Made by a program: the position numbers and the translations under genes. A DNA stretch of 38,922 bases from an uncultured Clostridia bacterium (GTDB lineage: Bacteria; Bacillota; Clostridia; Christensenellales; UBA1242), in assembly GCA_934746515.1 (NCBI GenBank), contig CAKVFH010000009.1:1-38922 (forward strand), written 5' to 3'. The notes beneath the pieces were generated by a model. That model was not told where the DNA came from and did no database searches. It saw only the letters and a list, made by a program, of their open reading frames with translations. Positions 25,421-32,418 of the stretch are shown piece after piece (positions within the stretch are counted from its first letter, which is position 1; each line of letters begins with the position of its first letter).

Positions 25421-25702
25421 ATGAAAAAGTACGAGCTTTTATTTATTGTTGATGCTAGCATCGCTGACGAAGAAAAAGAAAAAGTTGTTTCAGCTGTTTC
25501 TGAACTTATTTCTAAAGCTGGCGGAAAACCAAGCGAACCAGATAAATGGGGTGTTAGAAAATATGCTTACCCAGTAAACTATAAGTCTGAAGGTTACTAC
25601 TGTTTGATTAACTTCGAAGCTGAAGATGATGCTATTGCAGTAATCACAAACAAACTTAATATCAACAAGAACATTGTTAGACAAATGATTGTAGCAAAAT
25701 AG
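25421..25702 (+). CDS. rpsF: 30S ribosomal protein S6
   Basis: This 93-aa small-subunit protein pairs with S18 on the 30S platform. It has the S6 start (MKKYELLFIVDASIADEEKEKVV) and the conserved WGVRKYAYPVNYKSEGYY segment (about residues 44-61). The ATG at 25421 is chosen because AAGGAGG sits immediately upstream; an in-frame ATG eight codons earlier lies inside the leader structure and has no ribosome site. It is the first gene of the conserved rpsF-ssb-rpsR operon and probably subject to S6:S18 feedback through the leader. Confidence 0.96.
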   Translation: MKKYELLFIVDASIADEEKEKVVSAVSELISKAGGKPSEPDKWGVRKYAYPVNYKSEGYYCLINFEAEDDAIAVITNKLNINKNIVRQMIVAK

Positions 25703-25725
25703 TTACAATAGTTTAGGAGAATTTT

Positions 25726-26157
25726 ATGAATAAAGTTATTTTAGTTGGAAACTTAACAAGAGACCCAGAATTGATTACAACCACAAATGGTGTTTCACTT
25801 TGCAGATTTTCACTTGCAGTGCAAAGAAGATTTGCTGGTCCAGATGGCGAAAGAGAAGCAGATTTTGTTAATATTGTCGTATGGCGTGCTCAAGCAGATA
25901 ATTGCTACAAATACCTTAAAAAAGGTAGCAAATGTGGCGTTGTAGGTTCACTTCAAACAAGAAGCTATGATGCTCAAGACGGAACTAAAAGATATTCAAC
26001 TGATGTTGTTGCTGACGAAGTAGAATTTTTGTCAACAAAAGGTTCTTCTAATTCTGAAGAAATTTCAGAGCCTGTTGAATCAGGTTCAAAATCATCTGGC
26101 AAAAATGATGTTGTTAACAAATTTGAGCCAATTGATGATGACAACTTACCATTCTAA
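25726..26157 (+). CDS. ssb: Single-stranded DNA-binding protein
   Basis: This 143-aa protein has an OB-fold over residues 1-105 (MNKVILVGNLTRDPEL, FSLAVQRRF, VVWRAQADNCYKYLKKGSKCGVVGSL), a short Ser-rich linker, and the acidic protein-interaction tip DDDNLPF. It coats single-stranded DNA and recruits replication and repair proteins through the tip. A TTAGGAG site precedes the ATG, 23 bases after rpsF. Its location between rpsF and rpsR is the standard Firmicutes arrangement and identifies it as the main chromosomal SSB. Confidence 0.96.
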   Translation: MNKVILVGNLTRDPELITTTNGVSLCRFSLAVQRRFAGPDGEREADFVNIVVWRAQADNCYKYLKKGSKCGVVGSLQTRSYDAQDGTKRYSTDVVADEVEFLSTKGSSNSEEISEPVESGSKSSGKNDVVNKFEPIDDDNLPF

Positions 26158-26169
26158 AGGAGATATTTT

Positions 26170-26442
26170 ATGGAAAAGAAATTCAAAAAAGATGCTTCTT
26201 CTTATGATGATAAAAACCCAAGCAAATTCCGCAAAGAAAGCAAAAAGGTTTGTGCATTCTGCGTAGAAAAAAATGAAGGCATTGATTACAAAAATGTAGC
26301 AAAGCTTAGAAAATATATGACAGAAAAAGGCAAAATCATTCCAAGAAGAACAACTGGTGTTTGTGCTAAACATCAAAGAGAGCTTACAAATGCTATCAAA
26401 AGAGCAAGAGTTATGGCTCTTTTACCATACAGAACACTGTAA
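26170..26442 (+). CDS. rpsR: 30S ribosomal protein S18
   Basis: This 90-aa S18 has the conserved core LRKYMTEKGKIIPRRTTGVCAKHQRELTNAIKRARVMALLPY. It retains a CAFC pair near residue 31 and CAKH near residue 61, the cysteine-containing form that can bind zinc. A longer basic N-terminus (KKFKKDASSYDDKNPSKFRK) precedes the core. An AAAGGAG site precedes the ATG, 12 bases after ssb. It is the last gene of the operon, followed by a terminator 12 bases downstream. Confidence 0.96.
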   Translation: MEKKFKKDASSYDDKNPSKFRKESKKVCAFCVEKNEGIDYKNVAKLRKYMTEKGKIIPRRTTGVCAKHQRELTNAIKRARVMALLPYRTL

Positions 26443-26453
26443 TTTTTCAAATC

Positions 26454-26480
26454 AAACCAAGCAAAGCGCTTGGTTTTTTT
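26454..26480 (+). terminator. Terminator of rpsF-ssb-rpsR
   Basis: AAACCAAGC (26454-26462), loop AAAGC, GCTTGGTTT (26468-26476), then a T-run. Confidence 0.9.
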
Positions 26481-26502
26481 GTGTTAAAAATCAATATTTA
26501 TA

Positions 26503-26531
26503 TTGACATTAACATTTTTTAGCAATATAAT
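26503..26531 (+). promoter_or_regulatory. Sigma-A promoter of the 124-aa protein gene
   Basis: TTGACA (26503-26508), 17 bp, TATAAT (26526-26531): exact consensus, suggesting strong expression. Confidence 0.8.
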
Positions 26532-26554
26532 CTTGTCGCAAAGGAGTTAATTTT

Positions 26555-26929
26555 ATGGTAAAATTTATTGATAAGATTAAATCGGTTTTCAAAAAGAAAG
26601 ATACAAAAGAAGAAATTCAAGAAGAAGTTAAGGATGAAAATCCTTATGCAAAATACACAGACGAACAACTTATTGATATGAAGTTAAGACTTTTAAAAGA
26701 CATCAATGTTTATATGGAAATGAGTGAGAATAGATCAAGAGATTGGCATACATTCAACAGCAATGGAAATGAATCATCAATGTTTGCTTCAACCATTTTA
26801 AGCCAAAATATTGACATTATTCACACTCAAATCAATCATATTGAAGAAGAACTAATCAGAAGAAAAGAAGAAAGACTCAAAAATCAAGCTGATTCTTCAA
26901 GCGAAGAAACTGAAAGAGAACCAGAATAA
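26555..26929 (+). CDS. Small charged protein of unknown function
   Basis: I do not recognise this 124-aa protein. It begins with a basic amphipathic stretch (MVKFIDKIKSVFKKKDTK), then an acidic segment, then a predicted helical central region (YTDEQLIDMKLRLLKDINVYMEM and IDIIHTQINHIEEELIRRKEERL), and an acidic Ser/Glu tail. The pattern suggests a helical, possibly coiled-coil, soluble or peripherally membrane-bound protein. It has its own consensus promoter, an AAAGGAG site, and a strong terminator immediately after, so it is a monocistronic unit between rpsR and dnaB. The consensus promoter suggests a highly expressed protein. Confidence 0.82.
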   Translation: MVKFIDKIKSVFKKKDTKEEIQEEVKDENPYAKYTDEQLIDMKLRLLKDINVYMEMSENRSRDWHTFNSNGNESSMFASTILSQNIDIIHTQINHIEEELIRRKEERLKNQADSSSEETEREPE

Positions 26930-26933
26930 ACAA

Positions 26934-26965
26934 AAAACCACCGAAAAACAAAACGGTGGTTTTTA
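26934..26965 (+). terminator. Terminator of the 124-aa protein gene
   Basis: AAAACCACCG (26934-26943), loop of 10 bases, CGGTGGTTTT (26954-26963), T-run. Confidence 0.9.
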
Positions 26966-27004
26966 TTTTCTTTGGTCGCAGCTGTTCTTTTCGAACGGTT
27001 GTTA

Positions 27005-27033
27005 TTGACTTTAACTAAAATTGTGATTATACT
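27005..27033 (+). promoter_or_regulatory. Sigma-A promoter of dnaB
   Basis: TTGACT (27005-27010), 17 bp, TATACT (27028-27033), with a leader of about 37 bases. The ribosome site before the ATG is poor (GGTTGGTG), so translation may be modest. Confidence 0.7.
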
Positions 27034-27076
27034 AAAATCATCGTATACTAATTTAGTTAAGAGTGGTTGGTGAAAA

Positions 27077-28702
27077 ATGGCTGATTACAAACAAAACAAA
27101 AAAGAAAAAAGAGAGCAGGAAATCAAAAAAGCTTTTGAAAGCGGTGGAAGAATTTTGCCAAACAATTTCGAAGCAGAGCAAGCTGTGCTTGGCTGTGCGC
27201 TCATTGATTCAGAAATCTGTTTAAACATTGTTGGAAAACTTGACGAAACGGATTTTTACAATGAAACTCACCGCCAAATTTTTCATGCAATCAAAGAACT
27301 TCAAAAAGACTCTATTAGTGTTGACTTTGTGACCGTTTCAGATTTTTTAGACAGAAAGGGTTTGATAAACAATGTTGGTGGAATGTCTTACATCACCACT
27401 TTAACCAATGTTGTGCCATCAGCTGCGGGCTATGCACACTATGTTGAAATTGTCAGAAGAAGTTCAGTTTTGCGTCAAATCATCATCACTTGCGGTGACA
27501 CAATCACAAAGGCTTATGATAAAGATTCGGACGAAAGCATTTTGGGCGCAACCGAAAAAGCTCTTTATGAAATCGCCGAGCGTGACCAAACTGGAGCCTT
27601 GGAGAGAATTGAATTTCCACTTGAAAAAGTTATCAATAGAATTGAAGAAATTCACAAAGATGCAGGTGCGACTCGTGGTCTTAAAACAGGCTTTTATCAA
27701 ATTGACAAAGCAACAAATGGCTTGCAGAAGTCAGACTTAATCATTATTGCGGCTCGTCCTGGTGTTGGTAAAACATCTCTTGCAATGAACATTGTTTCAA
27801 ACGCAGCGCTTGAGTCTAAAGCAAAGTGTGCAGTATTCTCGCTTGAAATGGGCAGAGAACAACTTGCTCAAAGAATGCTGTTCTCTGTTGCAAATGTTTC
27901 AATGGCGAAAGCACTTCGTGGTGAGCTTAACGAAGCCGACTGGGCAAAAATCTGGAAAGCTGAAAAGAAACTTAAGGATGCAGATATTTTTATTGATGAT
28001 AATGCAATGAACACACCATCACAAGTTCTTGCAAAATGCAGAAAACTTAAACGCGAAAAAGGTCTTGATCTTATCGCAATCGACTATTTGGGTCTTATGA
28101 AAAGTGACGAAAAAACTGACAACCGTCAAAACGAAGTTGCAAGCATTTCTCGTCAACTTAAAATTCTTGCAAAAGAAATCAACGTTCCAGTTTTGGCGCT
28201 TTGTCAGCTTAACCGTTCTGTTGAACAGCGTGACAATGGCAAACCTGGCAAACCAGTTTTATCAGACCTTCGTGAATCTGGTTCAATCGAACAAGATGCC
28301 GATATGGTTTGGTTTATTCACAGAGATATGTCTGCAAAAGAGATTGCAGAAGACAAAACTGGCAACTATACCGCCGAGCTTATTATTGCAAAATTCAGAA
28401 ATGGTCAGCCAGGCAGTGTCTATATTGGTTGGGACGGAAGCAGAACAAGTTTTTATAATCTTGAAAAAGATGCAAACGAGCAAAGCTTGGTTAATCAATA
28501 TGAAATGAATCAAGAAGGCAAAAAGGCAATGAAAGCCGCCGAATTAAATCCAGAAGATTTCAAGAGTGCAATTTCAAACATTGTGGGCGAAATCTCTGAT
28601 GGTGACATCTCAGGACTTGTTCCGCCACCAGAAATGCCAGCCGAAACAGAAGTCCAAGATTTTTCAAATGTAAACATTTCAACAGACGACGATTTATTTT
28701 AG
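27077..28702 (+). CDS. dnaB: Replicative DNA helicase DnaB
   Basis: This 541-aa hexameric helicase unwinds DNA at the replication fork. It has an N-terminal primase-interaction domain (NNFEAEQAVLGCALID from residue 29) and a RecA-like C-terminal domain with Walker A ARPGVGKTS (226-234), Walker B LDLIAIDYLGLM, and the SDLRESGSIEQDADMVWF block. It is longer than the usual 440-470 aa because of a 25-residue basic N-terminal extension and a C-terminal tail of about 60 residues. That tail ends in NISTDDDLF, which resembles the acidic tip of SSB in this same window (DDDNLPF). No intein is present. It has its own promoter and terminator. Confidence 0.94.
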   Translation: MADYKQNKKEKREQEIKKAFESGGRILPNNFEAEQAVLGCALIDSEICLNIVGKLDETDFYNETHRQIFHAIKELQKDSISVDFVTVSDFLDRKGLINNVGGMSYITTLTNVVPSAAGYAHYVEIVRRSSVLRQIIITCGDTITKAYDKDSDESILGATEKALYEIAERDQTGALERIEFPLEKVINRIEEIHKDAGATRGLKTGFYQIDKATNGLQKSDLIIIAARPGVGKTSLAMNIVSNAALESKAKCAVFSLEMGREQLAQRMLFSVANVSMAKALRGELNEADWAKIWKAEKKLKDADIFIDDNAMNTPSQVLAKCRKLKREKGLDLIAIDYLGLMKSDEKTDNRQNEVASISRQLKILAKEINVPVLALCQLNRSVEQRDNGKPGKPVLSDLRESGSIEQDADMVWFIHRDMSAKEIAEDKTGNYTAELIIAKFRNGQPGSVYIGWDGSRTSFYNLEKDANEQSLVNQYEMNQEGKKAMKAAELNPEDFKSAISNIVGEISDGDISGLVPPPEMPAETEVQDFSNVNISTDDDLF

Positions 28703-28732
28703 GAAGTGCTAGATTTTAGCATTTCCTTTTTT
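28702..28732 (+). terminator. Terminator of dnaB
   Basis: GGAAGTGCTA (28702-28711), loop GATTT, TAGCATTTCC (28717-28726), then six T. It starts on the last base of the dnaB stop codon. Confidence 0.88.
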
Positions 28733-28748
28733 ATAATTTTGTAATTGT

Positions 28749-28777
28749 TTGACAATATTTGTTTATGTTGTTATACT
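28749..28777 (+). promoter_or_regulatory. Sigma-A promoter of the DUF4097-like gene
   Basis: TTGACA (28749-28754), 17 bp, TATACT (28772-28777). The transcript would start close to the AGGAG site at 28786, which excludes upstream in-frame start codons. Confidence 0.8.
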
Positions 28778-28795
28778 AAAATTATAGGAGTAAAA

Positions 28796-30400
28796 ATGGC
28801 AAAAAGGTTTGCAAATGTATTTTTTATAACCCTTGGAATCGCACTGACATGTGTGATTGCTTTTGCTTTGGTTTTATTTTTGGCTCCAGGACTTTCAGTG
28901 TTTGGTGTGAAATATATTGCAAAAGGCACACATATTATCAATGAAAACACTGTTATTGGTGAAAAATTGAGTGGCAACACATTCTCTGGTTCAATCAGAC
29001 TTGAAGTTGATGAAATGCCAGTTTATGTTGTGTTCTCTCAAAAATTTACATACCAAATTCAATATTATGACAACTATTGTGGCTTAACCACTTCAAAATT
29101 CAACGACCCTTCAATAACATATTCAAAAGAATCTGATGGAACAGCTGTTATAAAAGTTTCTTCATTCAAGAAATTTATATATGAAAACGGAAATTCTTCA
29201 AGATATGTTAAGCTTTACATACCTTCAACAATTGTTGGTGGCACAAAAGCAGGTCAAACAGATTTGAGCATAATTTCAAAATCATCATCAGTTTATTTTT
29301 CTGACGAAAAAAATGACTACTATGATCCATATTTCAAAAACATAAAAATTGAAACATCTGGAAAGGTTGTTTCTTCAACAAAAGTAACTGCCGACAACTA
29401 TTCACTAAAAACAATCAACACAATCAATATTTCAGATAATGAAGTGGATTCAATCAACGCAACAAACTATATTTTAAATAGCACTGGCGGAAAAATTGTT
29501 GTAAGCAGAAATGTTTTGGGCGATATCACCGCAACAACAAAAGATGCAAGAATACAAATTCTTACTTGCAAAAACTTTACAGCTGATTCAGGTTTTGGCG
29601 ATATTTATTCAGCAAGCAAAGAGCAAGGCATTGTTGTAAACGGAATTGCAAACATCAAAACAACTGCCGGTGTCGTTGAGATTGATTCAATTTTAGGTTC
29701 AACTGAAAAATCAATCATTGAAACAAAAACAGGCAATGTTACAGTCAAAACCGCTAAAGATTTAAACATCACAACAACAAGGGGATTTGTCAAAGTCTCT
29801 GCAGCAAGAAAAGCAAATGTAACCACAAGTTCTGGTTCAGTTACACTTGAGACTGTAACAGATTCGGTTAGTGTAAAAACAAAACGCGGAAAAGTTTTTC
29901 TTGGTGGCGAAAGTAATGTTTTATATAACCCAACTGTTGAATCAACCTATGGCAATGTTTCAGTAATGTCAGCTTCAGGAACAGTTAAACTTGAAACAAT
30001 CAAAGCTAACATTACATTTACAAACACAGATGCAAGCAATATAAAAATTAACGCTGGCGGAAACTTGACAGCAGACAAACTTATGGGCGCTGTTAATGTT
30101 CAAGTCTCTGGAAATGCCGACCTTGATTTTGCAAACTTCACACAAAAATCGACAATTGTTGGAACAAATGCAAAATCACTAATCACAATCAAGATGTATA
30201 ACAACGAAAGCACAAGTTTCTCATATAACCTTGAAGGCAACGAAGCAATTCTTTGCGAATATAATGCTGACGATCCAGAAAATAGCTATCAAATTGGCAA
30301 GTCAACAAGCTTGACAAGCTCGCCTGAAATGGTTGGCAAACCACTTTTGACAGCCACCAACGCTGGCCGCTTGGAAGTTTACTACAAAAAATCTATTTAA
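28796..30400 (+). CDS. Membrane-anchored DUF4097-like repeat protein
   Basis: This 534-aa protein has one N-terminal membrane segment (about residues 5-31, FANVFFITLGIALTCVIAFALVLF in part) and a large extracytoplasmic part. From about residue 190 it consists of short beta-strand repeats of the type KTTAGVVEIDSI, ETKTGNVTVKTAKDLNITTTRGFVKV, TTSSGSVTLETV and KTKRGKVFL, the pattern of DUF4097 putative adhesins, expected to fold as a beta-helix. The start at 28796 is fixed by AGGAG six bases upstream and by the promoter position. It is monocistronic with its own terminator. Surface attachment or envelope-stress roles are suggested for relatives but not established. Confidence 0.75.
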   Translation: MAKRFANVFFITLGIALTCVIAFALVLFLAPGLSVFGVKYIAKGTHIINENTVIGEKLSGNTFSGSIRLEVDEMPVYVVFSQKFTYQIQYYDNYCGLTTSKFNDPSITYSKESDGTAVIKVSSFKKFIYENGNSSRYVKLYIPSTIVGGTKAGQTDLSIISKSSSVYFSDEKNDYYDPYFKNIKIETSGKVVSSTKVTADNYSLKTINTINISDNEVDSINATNYILNSTGGKIVVSRNVLGDITATTKDARIQILTCKNFTADSGFGDIYSASKEQGIVVNGIANIKTTAGVVEIDSILGSTEKSIIETKTGNVTVKTAKDLNITTTRGFVKVSAARKANVTTSSGSVTLETVTDSVSVKTKRGKVFLGGESNVLYNPTVESTYGNVSVMSASGTVKLETIKANITFTNTDASNIKINAGGNLTADKLMGAVNVQVSGNADLDFANFTQKSTIVGTNAKSLITIKMYNNESTSFSYNLEGNEAILCEYNADDPENSYQIGKSTSLTSSPEMVGKPLLTATNAGRLEVYYKKSI

Positions 30401-30402
30401 TT

Positions 30403-30455
30403 AAATCACCTTTTTGCAAAACTATTTATTTTGAGTTTGCAGGAAGGTGATTTTT
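30403..30455 (+). terminator. Terminator of the DUF4097-like gene
   Basis: AAATCACCTT (30403-30412) pairs with AAGGTGATTT (30444-30453). An inner stem TGCAAA/TTTGCA extends it. A T-rich run follows. Confidence 0.8.
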
Positions 30456-30710
30456 ATTTTTGTTATTTTATTCACTTTTATTGTCTTCGACTCAACAAAG
30501 GTGTGGGTTGTTTAATATTTAATTGCATTATTTATTTGAAAAAATGTCAAAAATCGCCAATAAATATAATTAAATATAAATAAATATTATAGCTTTTAAA
30601 TAAAATTCGAGTTTTTTATCAAATTATTTTGTCAGAGCCTATTTACAACTTGATAAAAAAATGTTAATATATTGTTGCGTAAACAAAGAGCAAAAAATTG
30701 TTTATTTTAT
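30454..30710. other. AT-rich intergenic region with an 11-bp inverted repeat
   Basis: The gap between the terminator and the HicB-like promoter holds no convincing gene. TTTTTTATCAA (30612-30622) and TTGATAAAAAA (30650-30660) are perfect inverted repeats around a 27-base loop. The rest is plain AT-rich sequence. Confidence 0.6.
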
Positions 30711-30739
30711 TAGACATTTCCATTGATTAGTGATAAAAT
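30711..30739 (+). promoter_or_regulatory. Sigma-A promoter of the HicB-like operon
   Basis: TAGACA (30711-30716), 17 bp, TAAAAT (30734-30739). The ATG at 30773 is preceded by GAGAGG. Confidence 0.6.
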
Positions 30740-30772
30740 CAAACTAGGTTATTATATTTTGAGAGGTTAATA

Positions 30773-31117
30773 ATGAAAAGATATATTTATCCAATGGTAT
30801 TGTTCACTGACGAAAATGACATTTATACAGCGCTCTATCCAGACCTCAATTTGTTGGCTTCAGGCTACACAATTGAAGATGTTTATGCAAGAGCTAATGA
30901 ATATTTAAGATTCTATGTCACATCATCACTCAAGTATGGTTCTAAAATGGTTTCAAATTCAACTTTTTCAGAAATCCAGGCTCTAAATCCAAACAGAATC
31001 GTTCTTTTGGGTTCAGCACTTGTTGATGAAGACACAATCGTTTTGACTGATGAAGAGCAAACTAAAAAGAATTTCTTAAATGAATTTGTATTCACGGAGG
31101 ATAATGATAATGAGTAA
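30773..31117 (+). CDS. HicB-like protein (orphan, no HicA)
   Basis: This 114-aa protein has the HicB-type partial RNase H fold signature at its N-terminus: YIYPMVLFTDENDIYTALYPDLNLLASGYTIEDVYARANEYL (about residues 4-45, read in parts). HicB proteins are antitoxins that neutralise the HicA RNA-cleaving toxin. No HicA-like small double-stranded-RNA-binding protein lies on either side. The C-terminal part lacks an obvious DNA-binding domain. It overlaps the next gene by 8 bp. It may be a stand-alone HicB-fold protein with a regulatory role, or part of a different toxin-antitoxin-like module with the two unknown genes after it. Confidence 0.7.
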   Translation: MKRYIYPMVLFTDENDIYTALYPDLNLLASGYTIEDVYARANEYLRFYVTSSLKYGSKMVSNSTFSEIQALNPNRIVLLGSALVDEDTIVLTDEEQTKKNFLNEFVFTEDNDNE

Positions 31118-31640
31118 TGAAGTATATTCAGAACAATTTTTTAGTGACAAAACTCCTAGAACAATCGTAAACGCAACAATCGGCTTGATTATTGGCGGTG
31201 CAAAAGACACAATCATTTCAACCGATGAAAAAGATGATATCAATGGCGTTATTGTTTTTGATAAAAACGGACAAAGAAATTGCATAAATTTTGACCGCAC
31301 ACAACCAGAGTCAAAACTCAGAACAGGCGCACAACTTCATGGTATGGGTGTTGATAAAATTTATCCAGACATTGAAACATTTTATAATGGTTCAGTTTCT
31401 GATAGTGAAATTGTTGGCAAACTTGCGGAGTTCTGCAACATGAAATATGTTTTAAACAAGACAACAATGGATGACTATTATGAAAACCAAACCGAACAAC
31501 AACTTGATAGATTCTTAACATACATTAAAAGTGCTGACTATTTGCAAAATTTTGCAAATCCAACAGCTGTTATTGAAAATTTAAAGAAAACAATCAAAGA
31601 CTCTTTTGATTTCGGTAAAAAAAAACAATTAGCGGAGTAA
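31110..31640 (+). CDS. Unknown 176-aa protein in the HicB-like operon
   Basis: I do not recognise this protein. The ATG at 31110 is preferred because CGGAGG at 31095-31100 lies nine bases upstream; the in-frame ATG at 31104 is only three bases from it. The start overlaps the HicB-like gene by 8 bp. The sequence shows an N-terminal alpha/beta-looking region (RTIVNATIGLIIGGAKDTII, then GVIVFDKNGQRNCINFD), a central Gly-rich region, and a helical C-terminus (LDRFLTYIKSADYLQNF) ending in a basic GKKKQLAE. There is no signal peptide or clear membrane helix. Tight coupling to the HicB-like gene suggests a shared role, not identified. Confidence 0.72.
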   Translation: MSNEVYSEQFFSDKTPRTIVNATIGLIIGGAKDTIISTDEKDDINGVIVFDKNGQRNCINFDRTQPESKLRTGAQLHGMGVDKIYPDIETFYNGSVSDSEIVGKLAEFCNMKYVLNKTTMDDYYENQTEQQLDRFLTYIKSADYLQNFANPTAVIENLKKTIKDSFDFGKKKQLAE

Positions 31641-31686
31641 ACAGCTCTGACGACGATAAAAAATAAAAACGCAGGAGTGCATTGTA

Positions 31687-32214
31687 GTGGCAAAAATTGA
31701 TTTGCATAAACTTGCCTTGACTGTTGGTTTTGAAGTTGTTTGTGTTGATGATGATTACACAAACTATGAATATATGATTACTCTTCGTGATATTGAAAGT
31801 ATGTCGTATGTTTTGAAAATCAAAAATGAAATTGCTTATGATGATGTTGAAAACATTTTGCAATCAATCATTTTGGTTCTTCCAACAAGATTAAGGCTAA
31901 AAATAAAAAGGCTTGCTAAAAAAAGAGATGAAAACAATATAGACAATATTATTGATCTTTTGTGTTTTACAATTAGCGAGTATAAAAACAAAACCAAATA
32001 TTGTTTGCTTAAGGAATATGGTGATTTGGTTGGCATTGACATTGAAAAATATGGCTACTATTTTACATACAAAATGTCAAAGAACAAATATCAAACAATA
32101 CTTTCTTTGATTGAAAGCAAACTTGATGTAAACGATGCGCTTGTGCTTGGAAAAATGAAAAAAATTGAATATAAAATCGGTTATATGAAACAAAATAGAA
32201 GAACAGACATTTAA
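31687..32214 (+). CDS. Unknown 175-aa protein, third gene of the HicB-like operon
   Basis: I do not recognise this protein. It starts at GTG 31687 behind an AGGAG site (31672-31676) and is 46 bases after the previous stop, with no promoter between. The sequence has acidic and Tyr-rich beta-like stretches at the N-terminus (TVGFEVVCVDDDYTNYEYMITL), then a basic helical region (LPTRLRLKIKRLAKKRDENN) and a mixed C-terminus with several Lys and Tyr. No catalytic motif, signal peptide or membrane segment is visible. The first stem arm of the terminator lies over its last codons. Confidence 0.7.
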   Translation: MAKIDLHKLALTVGFEVVCVDDDYTNYEYMITLRDIESMSYVLKIKNEIAYDDVENILQSIILVLPTRLRLKIKRLAKKRDENNIDNIIDLLCFTISEYKNKTKYCLLKEYGDLVGIDIEKYGYYFTYKMSKNKYQTILSLIESKLDVNDALVLGKMKKIEYKIGYMKQNRRTDI

Positions 32215-32228
32215 AGTCTGTTCTTTTT
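32199..32228 (+). terminator. Terminator of the HicB-like operon
   Basis: AAGAACAGAC (32199-32208), loop ATTTAAA, GTCTGTTCTT (32216-32225), T-run. The 5' arm lies inside the last codons of the gene. Confidence 0.85.
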
Positions 32229-32319
32229 AATATCTTTTAAAATTTAACATATTGAAATTGATTATAGAAAATAAAATAACAATTGTGGGTGTTTGTATGC
32301 AATAACTAGGTTTAAAAAG

Positions 32320-32386
32320 AAAAACCACCAAACAACGGAATGAATTTTCGAACGGAAAAGCACTTCCGAATAGGGTGGTTTTTTAT
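32320..32386 (-). terminator. Complex terminator of the LTA-synthase-like gene
   Basis: AAAAACCACC (32320-32329) pairs with GGTGGTTTTT (32374 onward). Inside are a second stem CGGAA/TTCCG and a third TTTTC/GAAAA. A- and T-tracts on both flanks make it usable in either direction, but it lies just downstream of the minus-strand gene, whose stop is at 32419. Confidence 0.7.
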
Positions 32387-32418
32387 TGTTTAATTTTGAA
32401 ATTTATAAACTTTTTAAA

